A stretch of 64,000 bases of DNA from Streptomyces mashuensis (GTDB lineage: Bacteria > Actinomycetota > Actinomycetes > Streptomycetales > Streptomycetaceae). The stretch covers positions 124,001-188,000 of the forward strand of contig NZ_BNBD01000006.1 in assembly GCF_014654785.1 (NCBI RefSeq), in the 5' to 3' direction. Every line of letters starts with the position of its first letter. Within the stretch, counting starts at the first letter, position 1. The position numbers and the translations under genes are program-made. Shown here in pieces: positions 36,522-45,954 of the stretch. The notes beneath the pieces are model-generated. The model was not told the DNA's origin, made no database searches, and saw nothing but the letters and a program-made list of their open reading frames with translations.

Positions 36522-37329
36522 TGCCGGCCTGCCAGCCGGGCTGCGCCGGCGGCGGGTAACCGTAGCCCGCGTGCCCGGAGGACGCCGCCGGGGCCTCGGG
36601 CGCGGCACCCCCGTAGGCGTCCCGGTCGAAGAACGGGCGGGCGTGGGCCCGCATCCACAGCGCGACCGGGTCGTACGCGTCGGACAGCGCCACCGTGGAG
36701 ACCGGCAGCCCCTCGGGCACCGCGTCCACGGACTGCCGCATCATCTGCCGCACCGACTCCACGGCGGCCGGCGACGCGTCGTACAGATCGAGGCCGATGG
36801 CCAGGTAGGGCGTGCCCAGCGCGGGCTGCACCCAGGCGCGGCGCAGGGCCCGTACGGCGGGGGTGCGGTGCGCGTTCTGCCCGAGCAGGGCGTAGAACTG
36901 CGGGATCTCCAGGGCGGGCTCGCTCAGCCGCAGCGGGCCGGCGGGCAGCCGGTCCAGGCCGCCGGCGATGCGGCGCAGGTCGGCCCAGGGCACGCCGACG
37001 CCGCCGCCGGGCGCGTGCGGGTTGAGCCACAGGCCCCAGCGCTCGGGGTAGAGGGAGGCGGCGACCGCGGTGACGGGCACGACCTCGTGGGCGCGGGTCC
37101 AGCCGCTGGCCGCCAGCTCCTGCGCGGACGTCACGCAGGGGGCGTAGCCGTGGCCCTCGACCTCCATGTTGCCGTACTGGGCGTCGGGGGCGCCGGGCTG
37201 CCCGTGCCAGAGCAGCATCCACACCCGGCCCTCGGCCAGGGCGCGCAGCAACGCCTCGTACGTCTCGTACCGGCCGGGCGCCACTTGGCGCAGCACCTGC
37301 TCGACGCCGCCCTCCGCGCCCGCGCTCAC
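36514..37329 (-). CDS. SseB-like protein (enhanced serine sensitivity family), paralog 1
   Basis: 271 residues. The N-terminal SseB domain (about 1-110) has GRVWMLLWHGQPGAPDAQYG and VTSAQELAASGW. The second part (about 125-230) is an SseB C-terminal-type domain with VGVPWADLRRIAGG, PYLAIGLDLYDASP and DPVALWMRAHARPFFDRD. A Gly/Pro/Ala/Tyr-rich tail follows. SseB was named for serine sensitivity in E. coli; the molecular role is unknown. A paralog lies immediately upstream at 37417-38172. GTG start at 37329. Confidence 0.8.
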   Translation of the reverse strand: MSAGAEGGVEQVLRQVAPGRYETYEALLRALAEGRVWMLLWHGQPGAPDAQYGNMEVEGHGYAPCVTSAQELAASGWTRAHEVVPVTAVAASLYPERWGLWLNPHAPGGGVGVPWADLRRIAGGLDRLPAGPLRLSEPALEIPQFYALLGQNAHRTPAVRALRRAWVQPALGTPYLAIGLDLYDASPAAVESVRQMMRQSVDAVPEGLPVSTVALSDAYDPVALWMRAHARPFFDRDAYGGAAPEAPAASSGHAGYGYPPPAQPGWQAGTY

Positions 37330-37416
37330 CTGGGTCCGCCTCTTCTCTCGGCTCTTGTTCCGGCTGTCCGGTCGTCCAACCAGCTTACGAGCCCGCGGCC
37401 GCGGGCAGGGCCGCCG

Positions 37417-38172
37417 TCACAGGTCACGGTCGTAGAACGGCCGGACGGTGTCGCGGATCCAGTGGCCCACGGGGTCGTTGGCGACGTCGAGGAACACCAT
37501 CTGGACGGGCCAGGGCACGGGCGCGCCGCCCAGCGCGCGGCCGAGGGCGTTCATGGCGGCGGCGCGGCTGTCGGGGTCGGGCAGGTCGAGCTCGACGCCG
37601 ATGAACAGGGCGGGGTCGCCGCCCTCGACGCTGGCGAGGGCGCGCCGCGCGGTGCGGACGCCGGGGGTGTTGCGGAACTCCAGTCCGGCGGCGGCGAGGA
37701 AACCGGTGGGCTCCTCCTGCCAGTCGGGCTGGAACAGCCGGACCCGGCCGCCGCTGGGCTCGGCGGGGTCGAGCGGGACGTGCCCGGCGCGGCACAGCTC
37801 GGCGACGGCGGGGGGCGGCAGCGGCACCGTGACCGTGCCCTCGGGGTTGACGGCGATGCCCACCTGCGGGGGCAGCCCGCGGGCGAACTGCACGGCGGGG
37901 GCGACGGCGAAGGAGGTGTGCGGGCCCATCACCCGCAGGAACTGCTCGTGGGAGCTGAACACCGGTACGTACGCCTGTCCGTCGAGCTCCAGCGCGGGCA
38001 GGTCGAGGTCGGGGCTGTCCGGGCCGCCGCCGTTGGGCAGCGGCACCCAGATGCTGCTGCGGCCGAGCACGTCGACGATGCGGGGGCCGGCGCCGGGCAT
38101 GCCCACGGACGCGGCGAGGACCTCTTCCAGCTCGTTGGCCGGCCACGGGGTGGAGTGCTCGGGAATGCTCAC
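37417..38172 (-). CDS. SseB-like protein (enhanced serine sensitivity family), paralog 2
   Basis: 251 residues with the same two-part layout as its neighbour. The first part has ELDGQAYVPVFSSHEQFLRVMG and GIAVNPEGTVTVPLPPPAVAEL. The second has FIGVELDLPDPDSR and a C-terminal DPVGHWIRDTVRPFYDRDL, which aligns with DPVALWMRAHARPFFDRD of paralog 1. The start is taken at GTG 38172 (VSIPEHSTPWPANELEE); a longer ATG start at 38223 would add 17 residues. Confidence 0.82.
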   Translation of the reverse strand: MSIPEHSTPWPANELEEVLAASVGMPGAGPRIVDVLGRSSIWVPLPNGGGPDSPDLDLPALELDGQAYVPVFSSHEQFLRVMGPHTSFAVAPAVQFARGLPPQVGIAVNPEGTVTVPLPPPAVAELCRAGHVPLDPAEPSGGRVRLFQPDWQEEPTGFLAAAGLEFRNTPGVRTARRALASVEGGDPALFIGVELDLPDPDSRAAAMNALGRALGGAPVPWPVQMVFLDVANDPVGHWIRDTVRPFYDRDL

Positions 38173-38238
38173 CCCCGAAAGATAACGGCTGGACCCCGGG
38201 CCGCGAACAGGGGTGCCCCGCACGGCGGGAGCCCGCCG

Positions 38239-38832
38239 TCACCCGAACGTGATGGCGCGCAGCGCCGTGGCGGCGGCGCGGTCCAGCACGCGGGTGGTGG
38301 CGGCGCCCGGCACGCCGCCGGGGGCCAGCGCGGAGCGCGTCAGGCGGTCCATGGCGCGGCGGTGGTGGCGGAAGGCGGCGGGCGACACCGTACGGCCCCG
38401 GGCGGCCTGGCCGGCCAGCGCCACCTCGGGGTCCACGGCGAGCAGCAGGACGTGCAGGGAGCCGCCGCGGCGCGCGGCGCCGCGGGCGAGCCAGCGGCGC
38501 ACCCAGGGCCACTGCCCGCAGTCGTGCACCACGAGGCTGGTGCCGGAGCGCAGGGCCCGGCGCAGGGCCGCGTAGTGCGCGCCGCGCACGACCGGCCGGT
38601 AGAGGGCGTAGGGGAGCCGGCGCAGCCCGGGCGGCAGCCGGCGCTCGACGCGGGCGCGCGCGTCCTGCGAGTCGATGCACAGCACCGCCTCGTCGCGCAC
38701 GGCGCGCTTGATCAGCGTGGACTTCCCGCTTCCGGGCAGCCCGGAGACCACCAGCACGTCACCCGCCGGATACCGCAGTTCCCGGACGCGGTCCGGGCAG
38801 GCCGGGGCCCGCGCCGTCACGTCCGTCCGCAC
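38239..38832 (-). CDS. P-loop ATPase/kinase-like protein
   Basis: 197 residues. The Walker A motif VVSGLPGSGKSTLIKRAV is at about 27-44, and SLVVHDCGQWPWVRRWLA resembles an AAA_33-type kinase core. Several arginines in the C-terminal half could form a lid. It may phosphorylate a small molecule or a protein; the substrate is unknown. It lies 66 bases upstream of the SseB pair on the same strand and may be cotranscribed with it. It is divergent from the glycine operon. Confidence 0.8.
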   Translation of the reverse strand: MRTDVTARAPACPDRVRELRYPAGDVLVVSGLPGSGKSTLIKRAVRDEAVLCIDSQDARARVERRLPPGLRRLPYALYRPVVRGAHYAALRRALRSGTSLVVHDCGQWPWVRRWLARGAARRGGSLHVLLLAVDPEVALAGQAARGRTVSPAAFRHHRRAMDRLTRSALAPGGVPGAATTRVLDRAAATALRAITFG

Positions 38833-38964
38833 CTTGTCCGCCGTCCCTCCCCCTCCCGTTCCAGGAAAACGTAATCGAAGTCATGGGGCGGTGGGCAGTC
38901 CGTCGCACGCTCGTACGTGCAATGATGTGCGCGCCCAACTCCATATCGCGCCGCTCGAGCCCCC

Positions 38965-39195
38965 GCGGGAGAGTCCCGGTGCCGCGTCGTACGACGCCGC
39001 GCACCGGGCGCCGAAGGAGCAAGTTCCTCCCTTGAATCTCTCAGGCCCCGTACCGCGAGGGTGAGGCAGATCTGAAAAGCGGACCGTCCTTCCGTCGCGG
39101 AGGGCCCGGTCCCACCGAAGGTGCAAGCCGTGACCCTTTCTGACAGGCGGGGGTCACGGTGAACCTCTCAGGTTCCGATGACAGATGGGGAGGCC
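38965..39195 (+). ncRNA. Tandem glycine riboswitch (two aptamers)
   Basis: Aptamer 1 (about 38965-39080) has GCGGGAGAG, CGCCGAAGGAGCAAG, GAATCTCTCAGGCCC and GAGGCAGATCTGAAAAG. Aptamer 2 (about 39083-39195) has CACCGAAGGTGCAAGCC, GAACCTCTCAGGTTC and GACAGATGGGGAGG. These are the conserved core strings of the gcvT-type riboswitch, in the normal order with a short linker. Glycine binding normally switches the glycine-cleavage genes on. ACCTCGGT occurs twice just downstream (about 39199-39222), likely part of the expression platform. Confidence 0.96.
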
Positions 39196-39256
39196 GTACC
39201 TCGGTGTTTCCTCACCTCGGTATTCCTCCGCCGCGACTCATGCCCGGGAGCCTGAC

Positions 39257-40372
39257 ATGACCGACGCCCCCCGCCGCACGCCCCTGGACGCGCTGCACCG
39301 CGCCCTCGGCGCCACGATGACCGACTTCGCGGGCTGGGACATGCCGCTCCGCTACGGCAGCGAGCGCGACGAGCACGTGGCCGTGCGCACCCGCGCCGGC
39401 CTCTTCGACCTGTCCCACATGGGCGAGATCACCCTCACGGGCCCGCAGGCCGGCGAGGCCCTCGACTTCGCCCTCGTGGGTCACATCTCGGCGCTCGCCG
39501 TGGGCCGCGCCCGCTACACGATGATCTGCCGGGAGGACGGCGGCATCCTCGACGACCTGATCGTCTACCGCCTGGGCGAGCAGGAGTACATGGTCGTCGC
39601 CAACGCCTCCAACGCCCAGGTGGTGCTGGACGCCCTCACGGAGCGCGCCGCCGGCTTCGACGCGGCCGTCCGCGACGACCGGGAGAACTACGCGCTGATC
39701 GCCGTCCAGGGCCCGGCCTCCCCCGGCATCCTGAAGGCGGTCACCGACGCCGACCTGGACGGCCTGAAGTACTACGCGGGCCTGCCCGGCACCGTCGCCG
39801 GCGTGTCCGCGCTGATCGCCCGCACGGGCTACACCGGCGAGGACGGCTTCGAGCTGTTCGTCGCGCCGGGCGACGCGGAGAAGCTGTGGCAGGCGCTCAC
39901 CGAGGCCGGCGCGGAGGCCGGGCTCGTCGCCTGCGGCCTGTCCTGCCGTGACACGCTGCGCCTGGAGGCCGGCATGCCGCTGTACGGGCACGAGCTGACC
40001 ACGGCGACGACGCCCTTCGACGCCGGTCTGGGCCGCGTGGTCAAGTTCGACAAGCCGGGCGACTTCGTGGGCCGCGCTGCGCTGGAGGCCGCGGCCGAGC
40101 GCGCCGCGCAGCAGCCGCCGCGCAAGCTCGTGGGCCTGGTCGCCACCGGCCGCCGGGTGCCGCGCGCCGGCTACCCGGTGGTGGCGGGCGGCGCGGTGAT
40201 CGGCGAGGTCACCTCCGGCGCCCCCTCCCCCACCCTGGCCAAGCCGATCGCGATCGCCTACGTCGACGCGGAGCACGCCACGCCCGGCACGGAGGGCGTG
40301 GCGGTGGACATCCGCGGCAGCCACGAGCCGTACGAGGTCGTCGCGCTCCCCTTCTACAAGCGGGCCCGCTGA
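39257..40372 (+). CDS. gcvT: Glycine cleavage system T protein (aminomethyltransferase)
   Basis: 371 residues, normal length. T protein transfers the methylene group of the H-protein-bound aminomethyl to tetrahydrofolate and releases ammonia. Seen are FAGWDMPLRYGSERDEHVAV, FDLSHMGEITLTGP, TGYTGEDGFELFV, CRDTLRLEAGMPLYGHEL and the C-terminal GYPVVAGGAVIGEVTSGAPSP. ATG at 39257 with CGGGAG 6 bases upstream is preferred to the earlier in-frame start, which lies in the riboswitch tail. First gene of gcvT-gcvH-glyA. Confidence 0.97.
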   Translation: MTDAPRRTPLDALHRALGATMTDFAGWDMPLRYGSERDEHVAVRTRAGLFDLSHMGEITLTGPQAGEALDFALVGHISALAVGRARYTMICREDGGILDDLIVYRLGEQEYMVVANASNAQVVLDALTERAAGFDAAVRDDRENYALIAVQGPASPGILKAVTDADLDGLKYYAGLPGTVAGVSALIARTGYTGEDGFELFVAPGDAEKLWQALTEAGAEAGLVACGLSCRDTLRLEAGMPLYGHELTTATTPFDAGLGRVVKFDKPGDFVGRAALEAAAERAAQQPPRKLVGLVATGRRVPRAGYPVVAGGAVIGEVTSGAPSPTLAKPIAIAYVDAEHATPGTEGVAVDIRGSHEPYEVVALPFYKRAR

Positions 40373-40460
40373 CCCCTCGGACACCACCCCCGTCCCACTT
40401 CTGTCTCACCTGTCAAGACCCGATGCCGAAGCACTCACGCACGTACAGGAGAATCGAGCC

Positions 40461-40838
40461 ATGAGCAACCCCCAGCAGCTGCGCTACACCAAGGAGCACG
40501 AGTGGCTGTCGGCCACCGACGAGAACGGTGTGGCGACGGTGGGTATCACCGAGTTCGCGGCCAACGCGCTCGGTGACGTCGTCTACGCCCAGCTCCCCGC
40601 GGTCGGTGACACCATCACCGCTGGTGAGACCTGTGGCGAGCTGGAGTCGACCAAGTCGGTCAGCGACCTCTTCGCCCCGGTGTCGGGCGAGGTCGTCGAG
40701 GCCAACCAGGACGTCGTGGACGACCCCTCGCTGGTGAATTCCGCCCCCTTCGAGGGCGGCTGGCTGTTCAAGGTGAAGATCACGGACGAGCCGGCGGACC
40801 TCCTGACCGCCGACGCGTACACGGAATTCGCCGGCTGA
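40461..40838 (+). CDS. gcvH: Glycine cleavage system H protein
   Basis: 125 residues. H protein carries the aminomethyl intermediate on a lipoyl arm attached to the lysine of ELESTKSVSD (Lys65). LRYTKEHEWLSATDENGVA and VGITEFAANALGDVVYAQLP are conserved. AGGAG lies just upstream (40448-40452). It follows gcvT by 88 bases. Confidence 0.97.
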   Translation: MSNPQQLRYTKEHEWLSATDENGVATVGITEFAANALGDVVYAQLPAVGDTITAGETCGELESTKSVSDLFAPVSGEVVEANQDVVDDPSLVNSAPFEGGWLFKVKITDEPADLLTADAYTEFAG

Positions 40839-40876
40839 CCCCCTCCTCCGCCCCAAGGGAAGTCCAGGAACACCTC

Positions 40877-42145
<1,269 letters not shown>

Positions 42146-42191
42146 GGCACCACGGGTAACGGTCGGTAACCCGCCGTTCACCGAGGGGCAG

Positions 42192-42227
42192 GGGGCGCCG
42201 CACACACTGTGAGATGTGCGGCGCCCC
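42192..42227 (+). terminator. Hairpin between glyA and sdaA
   Basis: GGGGCGCCGCACA / TGTGCGGCGCCCC is a perfect 13-bp stem with a 10-base loop, 47 bases after glyA and 86 bases before sdaA. There is no T run. It may end the riboswitch-controlled transcript or lower sdaA expression relative to glyA. Confidence 0.7.
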
Positions 42228-42312
42228 GTCCGCTCCATCACTGCACCACGAGCGTGCACACTGAAACAGAGCACCACCAGCACGACCCACGACCAGACAG
42301 GGAGCAGCCACT

Positions 42313-43695
42313 GTGGCCATCTCCGTTTTCGATCTCTTCTCGATCGGCATAGGCCCGTCCAGCTCCCACACGGTCGGCCCCATGCGCGCCGCCCGGATGT
42401 TCGTGGGCCGCCTGAAGAAGGACGGGCTGCTGGCCCAGACCACGGCCGTCCGCGCCGAGCTCTTCGGTTCCCTGGGCGCCACCGGCCACGGCCACGGCAC
42501 CCCCAAGGCCGTCCTGCTCGGCCTGGAGGGCCACTCGCCCCGCACCGTCGACGTCGAGACCGCCGACGACGAGGTCGAGCGCATCCGCACGACCAAGCGG
42601 CTGCGGCTGCTCGGCGCCGAAATAGGCTCGGCGCACGAGATCGACTTCGACGAGTCGTCCCAGCTGATCCTGCACCGCCGCCGCGCCCTGCCGTACCACG
42701 CCAACGGCATGACGCTCTTCGCGTACGACGAGTCGGGCGCCCCGCTGCTGGAGAAGACCTACTACTCGGTCGGCGGCGGCTTCGTCGTCGACGAGGACGC
42801 GGTGGGCGCGGACCGGATCGTCCTGGACGACACGGTGCTGAAGTACCCCTTCCGCACCGGTGACGAGCTGCTGCGCATGTCCCGCGAGTCCGGCCTGTCG
42901 ATCTCCGCGATGATGATGGAGAACGAGAAGGCGTGGCGCACGGAGACGGAGATCCGTGAGGGCCTCCTGGAGATCTGGCGCGTGATGCAGGGCTGCGTGG
43001 CGCGCGGCATGTCCCGCGAGGGCATCCTGCCGGGCGGCCTGAAGGTCCGCCGCCGGGCCGCCAGCACCGCCCGCCAGCTGCGTGCCGAGGGCGACGCGCA
43101 GGCCCGCGCGATGGAGTGGATCACGGTCTACGCCATGGCCGTCAACGAGGAGAACGCCGCCGGCGGCCGGGTCGTCACCGCCCCCACCAACGGCGCCGCG
43201 GGCATCATCCCGGCCGTGCTGCACTACTACATGAACTTCGTGCCGGGCGCCGACGAGGAGGGCGTGGTCCGCTTCCTGCTCGCCGCGGGCGCCATCGGCA
43301 TGCTCTTCAAGGAGAACGCCTCGATCTCCGGCGCCGAGGTCGGCTGCCAGGGCGAGGTCGGCTCCGCCTGCTCGATGGCCTCCGGCGGCCTCGCCGAGGT
43401 CCTCGGCGGCACCCCGGAGCAGGTCGAGAACGCCGCGGAGATCGGCATGGAGCACAACCTCGGCCTGACCTGCGACCCGGTCGGCGGCCTGGTGCAGATC
43501 CCCTGCATCGAGCGCAACGGCATGGCCGCCGCCAAGGCCGTCACCGCCGCCCGCATGGCCCTGCGCGGCGACGGCCGGCACCACGTCTCCCTCGACAAGG
43601 TCATCAAGACCATGAAGGAGACGGGCGCGGACATGAAGGTCAAGTACAAGGAGACGGCCCGCGGCGGTCTCGCGGTCAACGTCATCGAGTGCTGA
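42313..43695 (+). CDS. sdaA: L-serine ammonia-lyase (iron-sulfur type)
   Basis: 460 residues. Deaminates serine to pyruvate. The beta domain begins VAISVFDLFSIGIGPSSSHT with the conserved PSSSHTVGPM. The alpha domain holds the iron-sulfur cysteines in EVGCQGEVGSACSMASGG and LTCDPVGGLVQIPCIERNGM. Alpha and beta parts are fused, as in the single-chain SdaA of Gram-negatives. GTG at 42313 with GGGAGCAG upstream. Removes the serine that glyA can make. Confidence 0.96.
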   Translation: MAISVFDLFSIGIGPSSSHTVGPMRAARMFVGRLKKDGLLAQTTAVRAELFGSLGATGHGHGTPKAVLLGLEGHSPRTVDVETADDEVERIRTTKRLRLLGAEIGSAHEIDFDESSQLILHRRRALPYHANGMTLFAYDESGAPLLEKTYYSVGGGFVVDEDAVGADRIVLDDTVLKYPFRTGDELLRMSRESGLSISAMMMENEKAWRTETEIREGLLEIWRVMQGCVARGMSREGILPGGLKVRRRAASTARQLRAEGDAQARAMEWITVYAMAVNEENAAGGRVVTAPTNGAAGIIPAVLHYYMNFVPGADEEGVVRFLLAAGAIGMLFKENASISGAEVGCQGEVGSACSMASGGLAEVLGGTPEQVENAAEIGMEHNLGLTCDPVGGLVQIPCIERNGMAAAKAVTAARMALRGDGRHHVSLDKVIKTMKETGADMKVKYKETARGGLAVNVIEC

Positions 43696-43712
43696 TCGTC
43701 CGTTGAGACGGC

Positions 43713-43752
43713 CACCGGCCGCCGGTACCCCGTGGGGTGCCGGCGGCCGGTG
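43713..43752. terminator. Bidirectional terminator hairpin between sdaA and the trypsin-like protease
   Basis: CACCGGCCGCCGG / CCGGCGGCCGGTG is a perfect 13-bp stem with a partly pairing loop (ACCCC/GGGGT), followed on the plus strand by TGTGTTTCCC. It serves sdaA and probably also the convergent protease. Confidence 0.82.
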
Positions 43753-43771
43753 TGTTTCCCCGCCGCGTGGG

Positions 43772-44812
43772 TCAGCGGTTCTTCTCGTTGTCGTACGCCT
43801 TGACGGCCGCGTCACCGAAGTGCGGGCTGCGTTCCTCGTCGGAGGACTCCGTCAGGTGGTGGCTGACGTTGCCCACCATGTAGCCCCAGCCGCGGGACGT
43901 CTGGAGGTCGTCCAGCCAGGGGCCGCCGCTGGCGCCGCCGCCCTGGTCGCAGTGGATGGCCTGGAGGTTGCCCGTGCGCCAGGTCTTCCCCGTGCAGTAG
44001 CGCAGCTGCTGGCCGTTGATGCCGCCGCGGGCCGGGTGGGTGCGGTACGGGTAGCCGAACTCGTGGGCCTGCCAGGCGTAGCCGCCGTTGAACTTGTAGC
44101 CCTGCGAGCCCGTCACGTCGGCCACCTTGCGGCCGTTCTGCGGCCAGAGGGTGATGACGGCCAGGTCGTAGTCGAAGTTCCGCTTCTCGTGCCAGCCCTT
44201 GGGCGTGGTGACCGACTTCCACGACCAGGCGCCGAGCGGGCGCTGGTTGTCGTGGTAGTCCGGCACGAACTGGAAGTTGGTGTACCAGTGCTTGTTGCCG
44301 TCGCTCACGCAGTGGCCCGCCGTCCAGATGACGGACTTGTTCGGCGTGTTGACGACGGTGGCGGTGCACTCGCTGCCGCCCTTGGGCGTGGTGAAGTACA
44401 GCTTGCCGATCGTGGTGGCCGGCATGCGCCCGTGCGCCGTCCACACCTGCGAGCGCGGGATGTCGGCGAGCGCGGCGTCCGGTGCCGCGCCGCCCTTCGT
44501 GGCCGCGGCGGGTGCCGAGCCGGGCGCGCTGCGGGCCGGCAGCCGGTGCGACTGCGGCTCGGCCGTGCGCTCCTTGCCCGCCGCCGGCGGCGTCATCGGC
44601 CGGGCCGCTCTCATCCGTTCGGGCGTCCAGTGGCGTAACACCGCCGCCGGGTCCTGCGAGGCGTCGCCCGATGCGCTGTGCTGCACCGCCGTGGAGGCCG
44701 TGTTCGCGTCCATCGGACCGGGCGTCGCGGCCTGCGCCGTCACGGCCGGGACGCTCAGCGCGCACATCAGCGCGCCGGCCGCGGCCACGGCCGTCGTGAA
44801 GCGTGTGGTCAC
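43772..44812 (-). CDS. Secreted trypsin-like (V8/PA clan) serine protease
   Basis: 346 residues. The signal peptide VTTRFTTAVAAAGALMCALS ends near VTAQAA. An about 100-residue pro-region contains RHWTPERMRAAR (from residue 60). The catalytic triad is visible as TAGHC (His), FDYDLAVITL (Asp) and GGGASGGPW (Ser). Likely disulfide partners are in ECTATVVN/AGHC and YCTGKT/HCDQ. GTG at 44812 has GGGGGAAACGGG upstream; the earlier ATG start at 44899 has no ribosome site and no signal peptide of its own. Divergent from a small protein sharing the WTPER motif. Confidence 0.9.
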   Translation of the reverse strand: MTTRFTTAVAAAGALMCALSVPAVTAQAATPGPMDANTASTAVQHSASGDASQDPAAVLRHWTPERMRAARPMTPPAAGKERTAEPQSHRLPARSAPGSAPAAATKGGAAPDAALADIPRSQVWTAHGRMPATTIGKLYFTTPKGGSECTATVVNTPNKSVIWTAGHCVSDGNKHWYTNFQFVPDYHDNQRPLGAWSWKSVTTPKGWHEKRNFDYDLAVITLWPQNGRKVADVTGSQGYKFNGGYAWQAHEFGYPYRTHPARGGINGQQLRYCTGKTWRTGNLQAIHCDQGGGASGGPWLDDLQTSRGWGYMVGNVSHHLTESSDEERSPHFGDAAVKAYDNEKNR

Positions 44813-45004
44813 CCCGTTTCCCCCCTTGCCTGCTGTTCTGCTGGGATGCGAGCGATGACAGCAGGGGGCGGAAGGGGGAAGAAAGGCTTCGGCCCGCATT
44901 GGCCGGTTCCCGGCGGCGGGCCCGGCCCGGGTGGCGGGGCGTTGCTACGGTGGCGGCGTGTGCCGTCCCGCGCCGGCCGGTGCGGGCAGCGGCGGGGAGG
45001 ACAG

Positions 45005-45268
45005 GTGATCGGGATGACGAGGACGGTGTCCCGGAGCTCGCGGCGGACGCGGCGGGCGGTGCTGGCGCTGGCCGGCGTGACCGCGGTGGCCGCGACCGTC
45101 ACCGCCGCCCTGTGGCGCGGCGGCACGACGCCCCAACAGCCTCCGCCGGACGCCCCCGTCACGCAGGTGGCGCCGGGCGGCCCGGACGACGTGGCGCGCC
45201 ACTGGACGCCCGAGCGCGTCCGCGAGGCGCAGGAGAACATGCGGCACGGCGGCGACCCCGAGGGCTGA
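45005..45268 (+). CDS. Small membrane-anchored protein sharing the protease WTPER motif (87 aa)
   Basis: 87 residues. A basic head (RTVSRSSRRTRR) precedes one hydrophobic segment (about 18-37, AVLALAGVTAVAATVTAALW). A Pro/Gln-rich linker and then DDVARHWTPERVREAQENM (residues about 61-79) follow. The RHWTPER string is identical to one in the pro-region of the divergent serine protease. GTG at 45005 follows GGGGAGGACAG; ATG at 45014 is the alternative. It may bind or guide the protease, but no function is known. Confidence 0.7.
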   Translation: MIGMTRTVSRSSRRTRRAVLALAGVTAVAATVTAALWRGGTTPQQPPPDAPVTQVAPGGPDDVARHWTPERVREAQENMRHGGDPEG

Positions 45269-45277
45269 GCGGACGGC

Positions 45278-45658
45278 TCAGGCGCCGGGCTCCCGGGTCT
45301 CCTCGCGCACCCAGGCCAGGTACGCGTCGCTGCCCGCCGTCACGGGCAGGGCGATGACCTCGGGCACGTCGTAGGTGTGCTCGGCCCGGACGTGGGCCTC
45401 CAGGGCCGCGCAGCGGTCCGCCGTCGTCTTGTACAGCACGCGCCACTCCTGGTCGGCGCGGACCTCGCCCTCCCAGCGGTAGACGCTGGTGACGGGTCCG
45501 TCGATCTGGGCGCAGGCGGCGAGGCGGCGTTCGACGGCCGTGGCCGCCAGGTGACGGGCGTGCTCCTCGCCGTCCGTCGTCGTCATCACCGTGATCACCC
45601 TGCTCGCCGTCGTCGCGGCGGAGGGGTCCTGGACGGCGTCGTACTCGTGCTCCGGCAT
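45278..45658 (-). CDS. cutA: Divalent cation tolerance protein CutA
   Basis: 126 residues, of which the last 105 are the CutA1 fold. VITVMTTTDGEEHARHLAATAVERRLAACAQI, SVYRWEGEVRADQEWRVLYKT and AEHTYDVPEVIALPV are present. CutA1 forms very stable trimers and is linked to copper tolerance in E. coli; the exact role is unclear. An N-terminal extension of about 20 residues (MPEHEYDAVQDPSAATTASR) is less conserved. Confidence 0.93.
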   Translation of the reverse strand: MPEHEYDAVQDPSAATTASRVITVMTTTDGEEHARHLAATAVERRLAACAQIDGPVTSVYRWEGEVRADQEWRVLYKTTADRCAALEAHVRAEHTYDVPEVIALPVTAGSDAYLAWVREETREPGA

Positions 45659-45693
45659 GGTGCCGACCGTACCGGAGCACCGGCGGCCCCGGG

Positions 45694-45912
45694 TCAGCGG
45701 TTGAGGTAGGTCCAGAACTCCTCGAAGGACAGCAGGCGGTCGCCGTCCAGGTCGCGCTCGTCGATGATGGCCTGGGCCATGGTCTCCGTGACGAAGTGGT
45801 CGCCGAGCTGCGCCATCGCGCTCTTGTACTCGGTGGCGGTGATGAAACCGTCGCCGTTGGCGTCGAAGCGGTCGAACGCCGTGCGGGCCTCGGCCTCGTT
45901 GATTCCGGCCAT
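45694..45912 (-). CDS. EF-hand calcium-binding protein (72 aa)
   Basis: 72 residues with two EF-hand loops: DRFDANGDGFITATEY with D-x-N-x-D-G-x-I and a second DERDLDGDRLLSFEEF. It resembles the small Streptomyces calmodulin-like calcium proteins of the CabB/CabC type (from memory). It has no signal peptide and should act in the cytoplasm as a calcium buffer or sensor. GGGGAGG lies 7 bases upstream of ATG 45912. Confidence 0.9.
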   Translation of the reverse strand: MAGINEAEARTAFDRFDANGDGFITATEYKSAMAQLGDHFVTETMAQAIIDERDLDGDRLLSFEEFWTYLNR

Positions 45913-45954
45913 GGTGGGGCCTCCCCTGTGTGTCGTGGATGGGACCGGCAAAGA

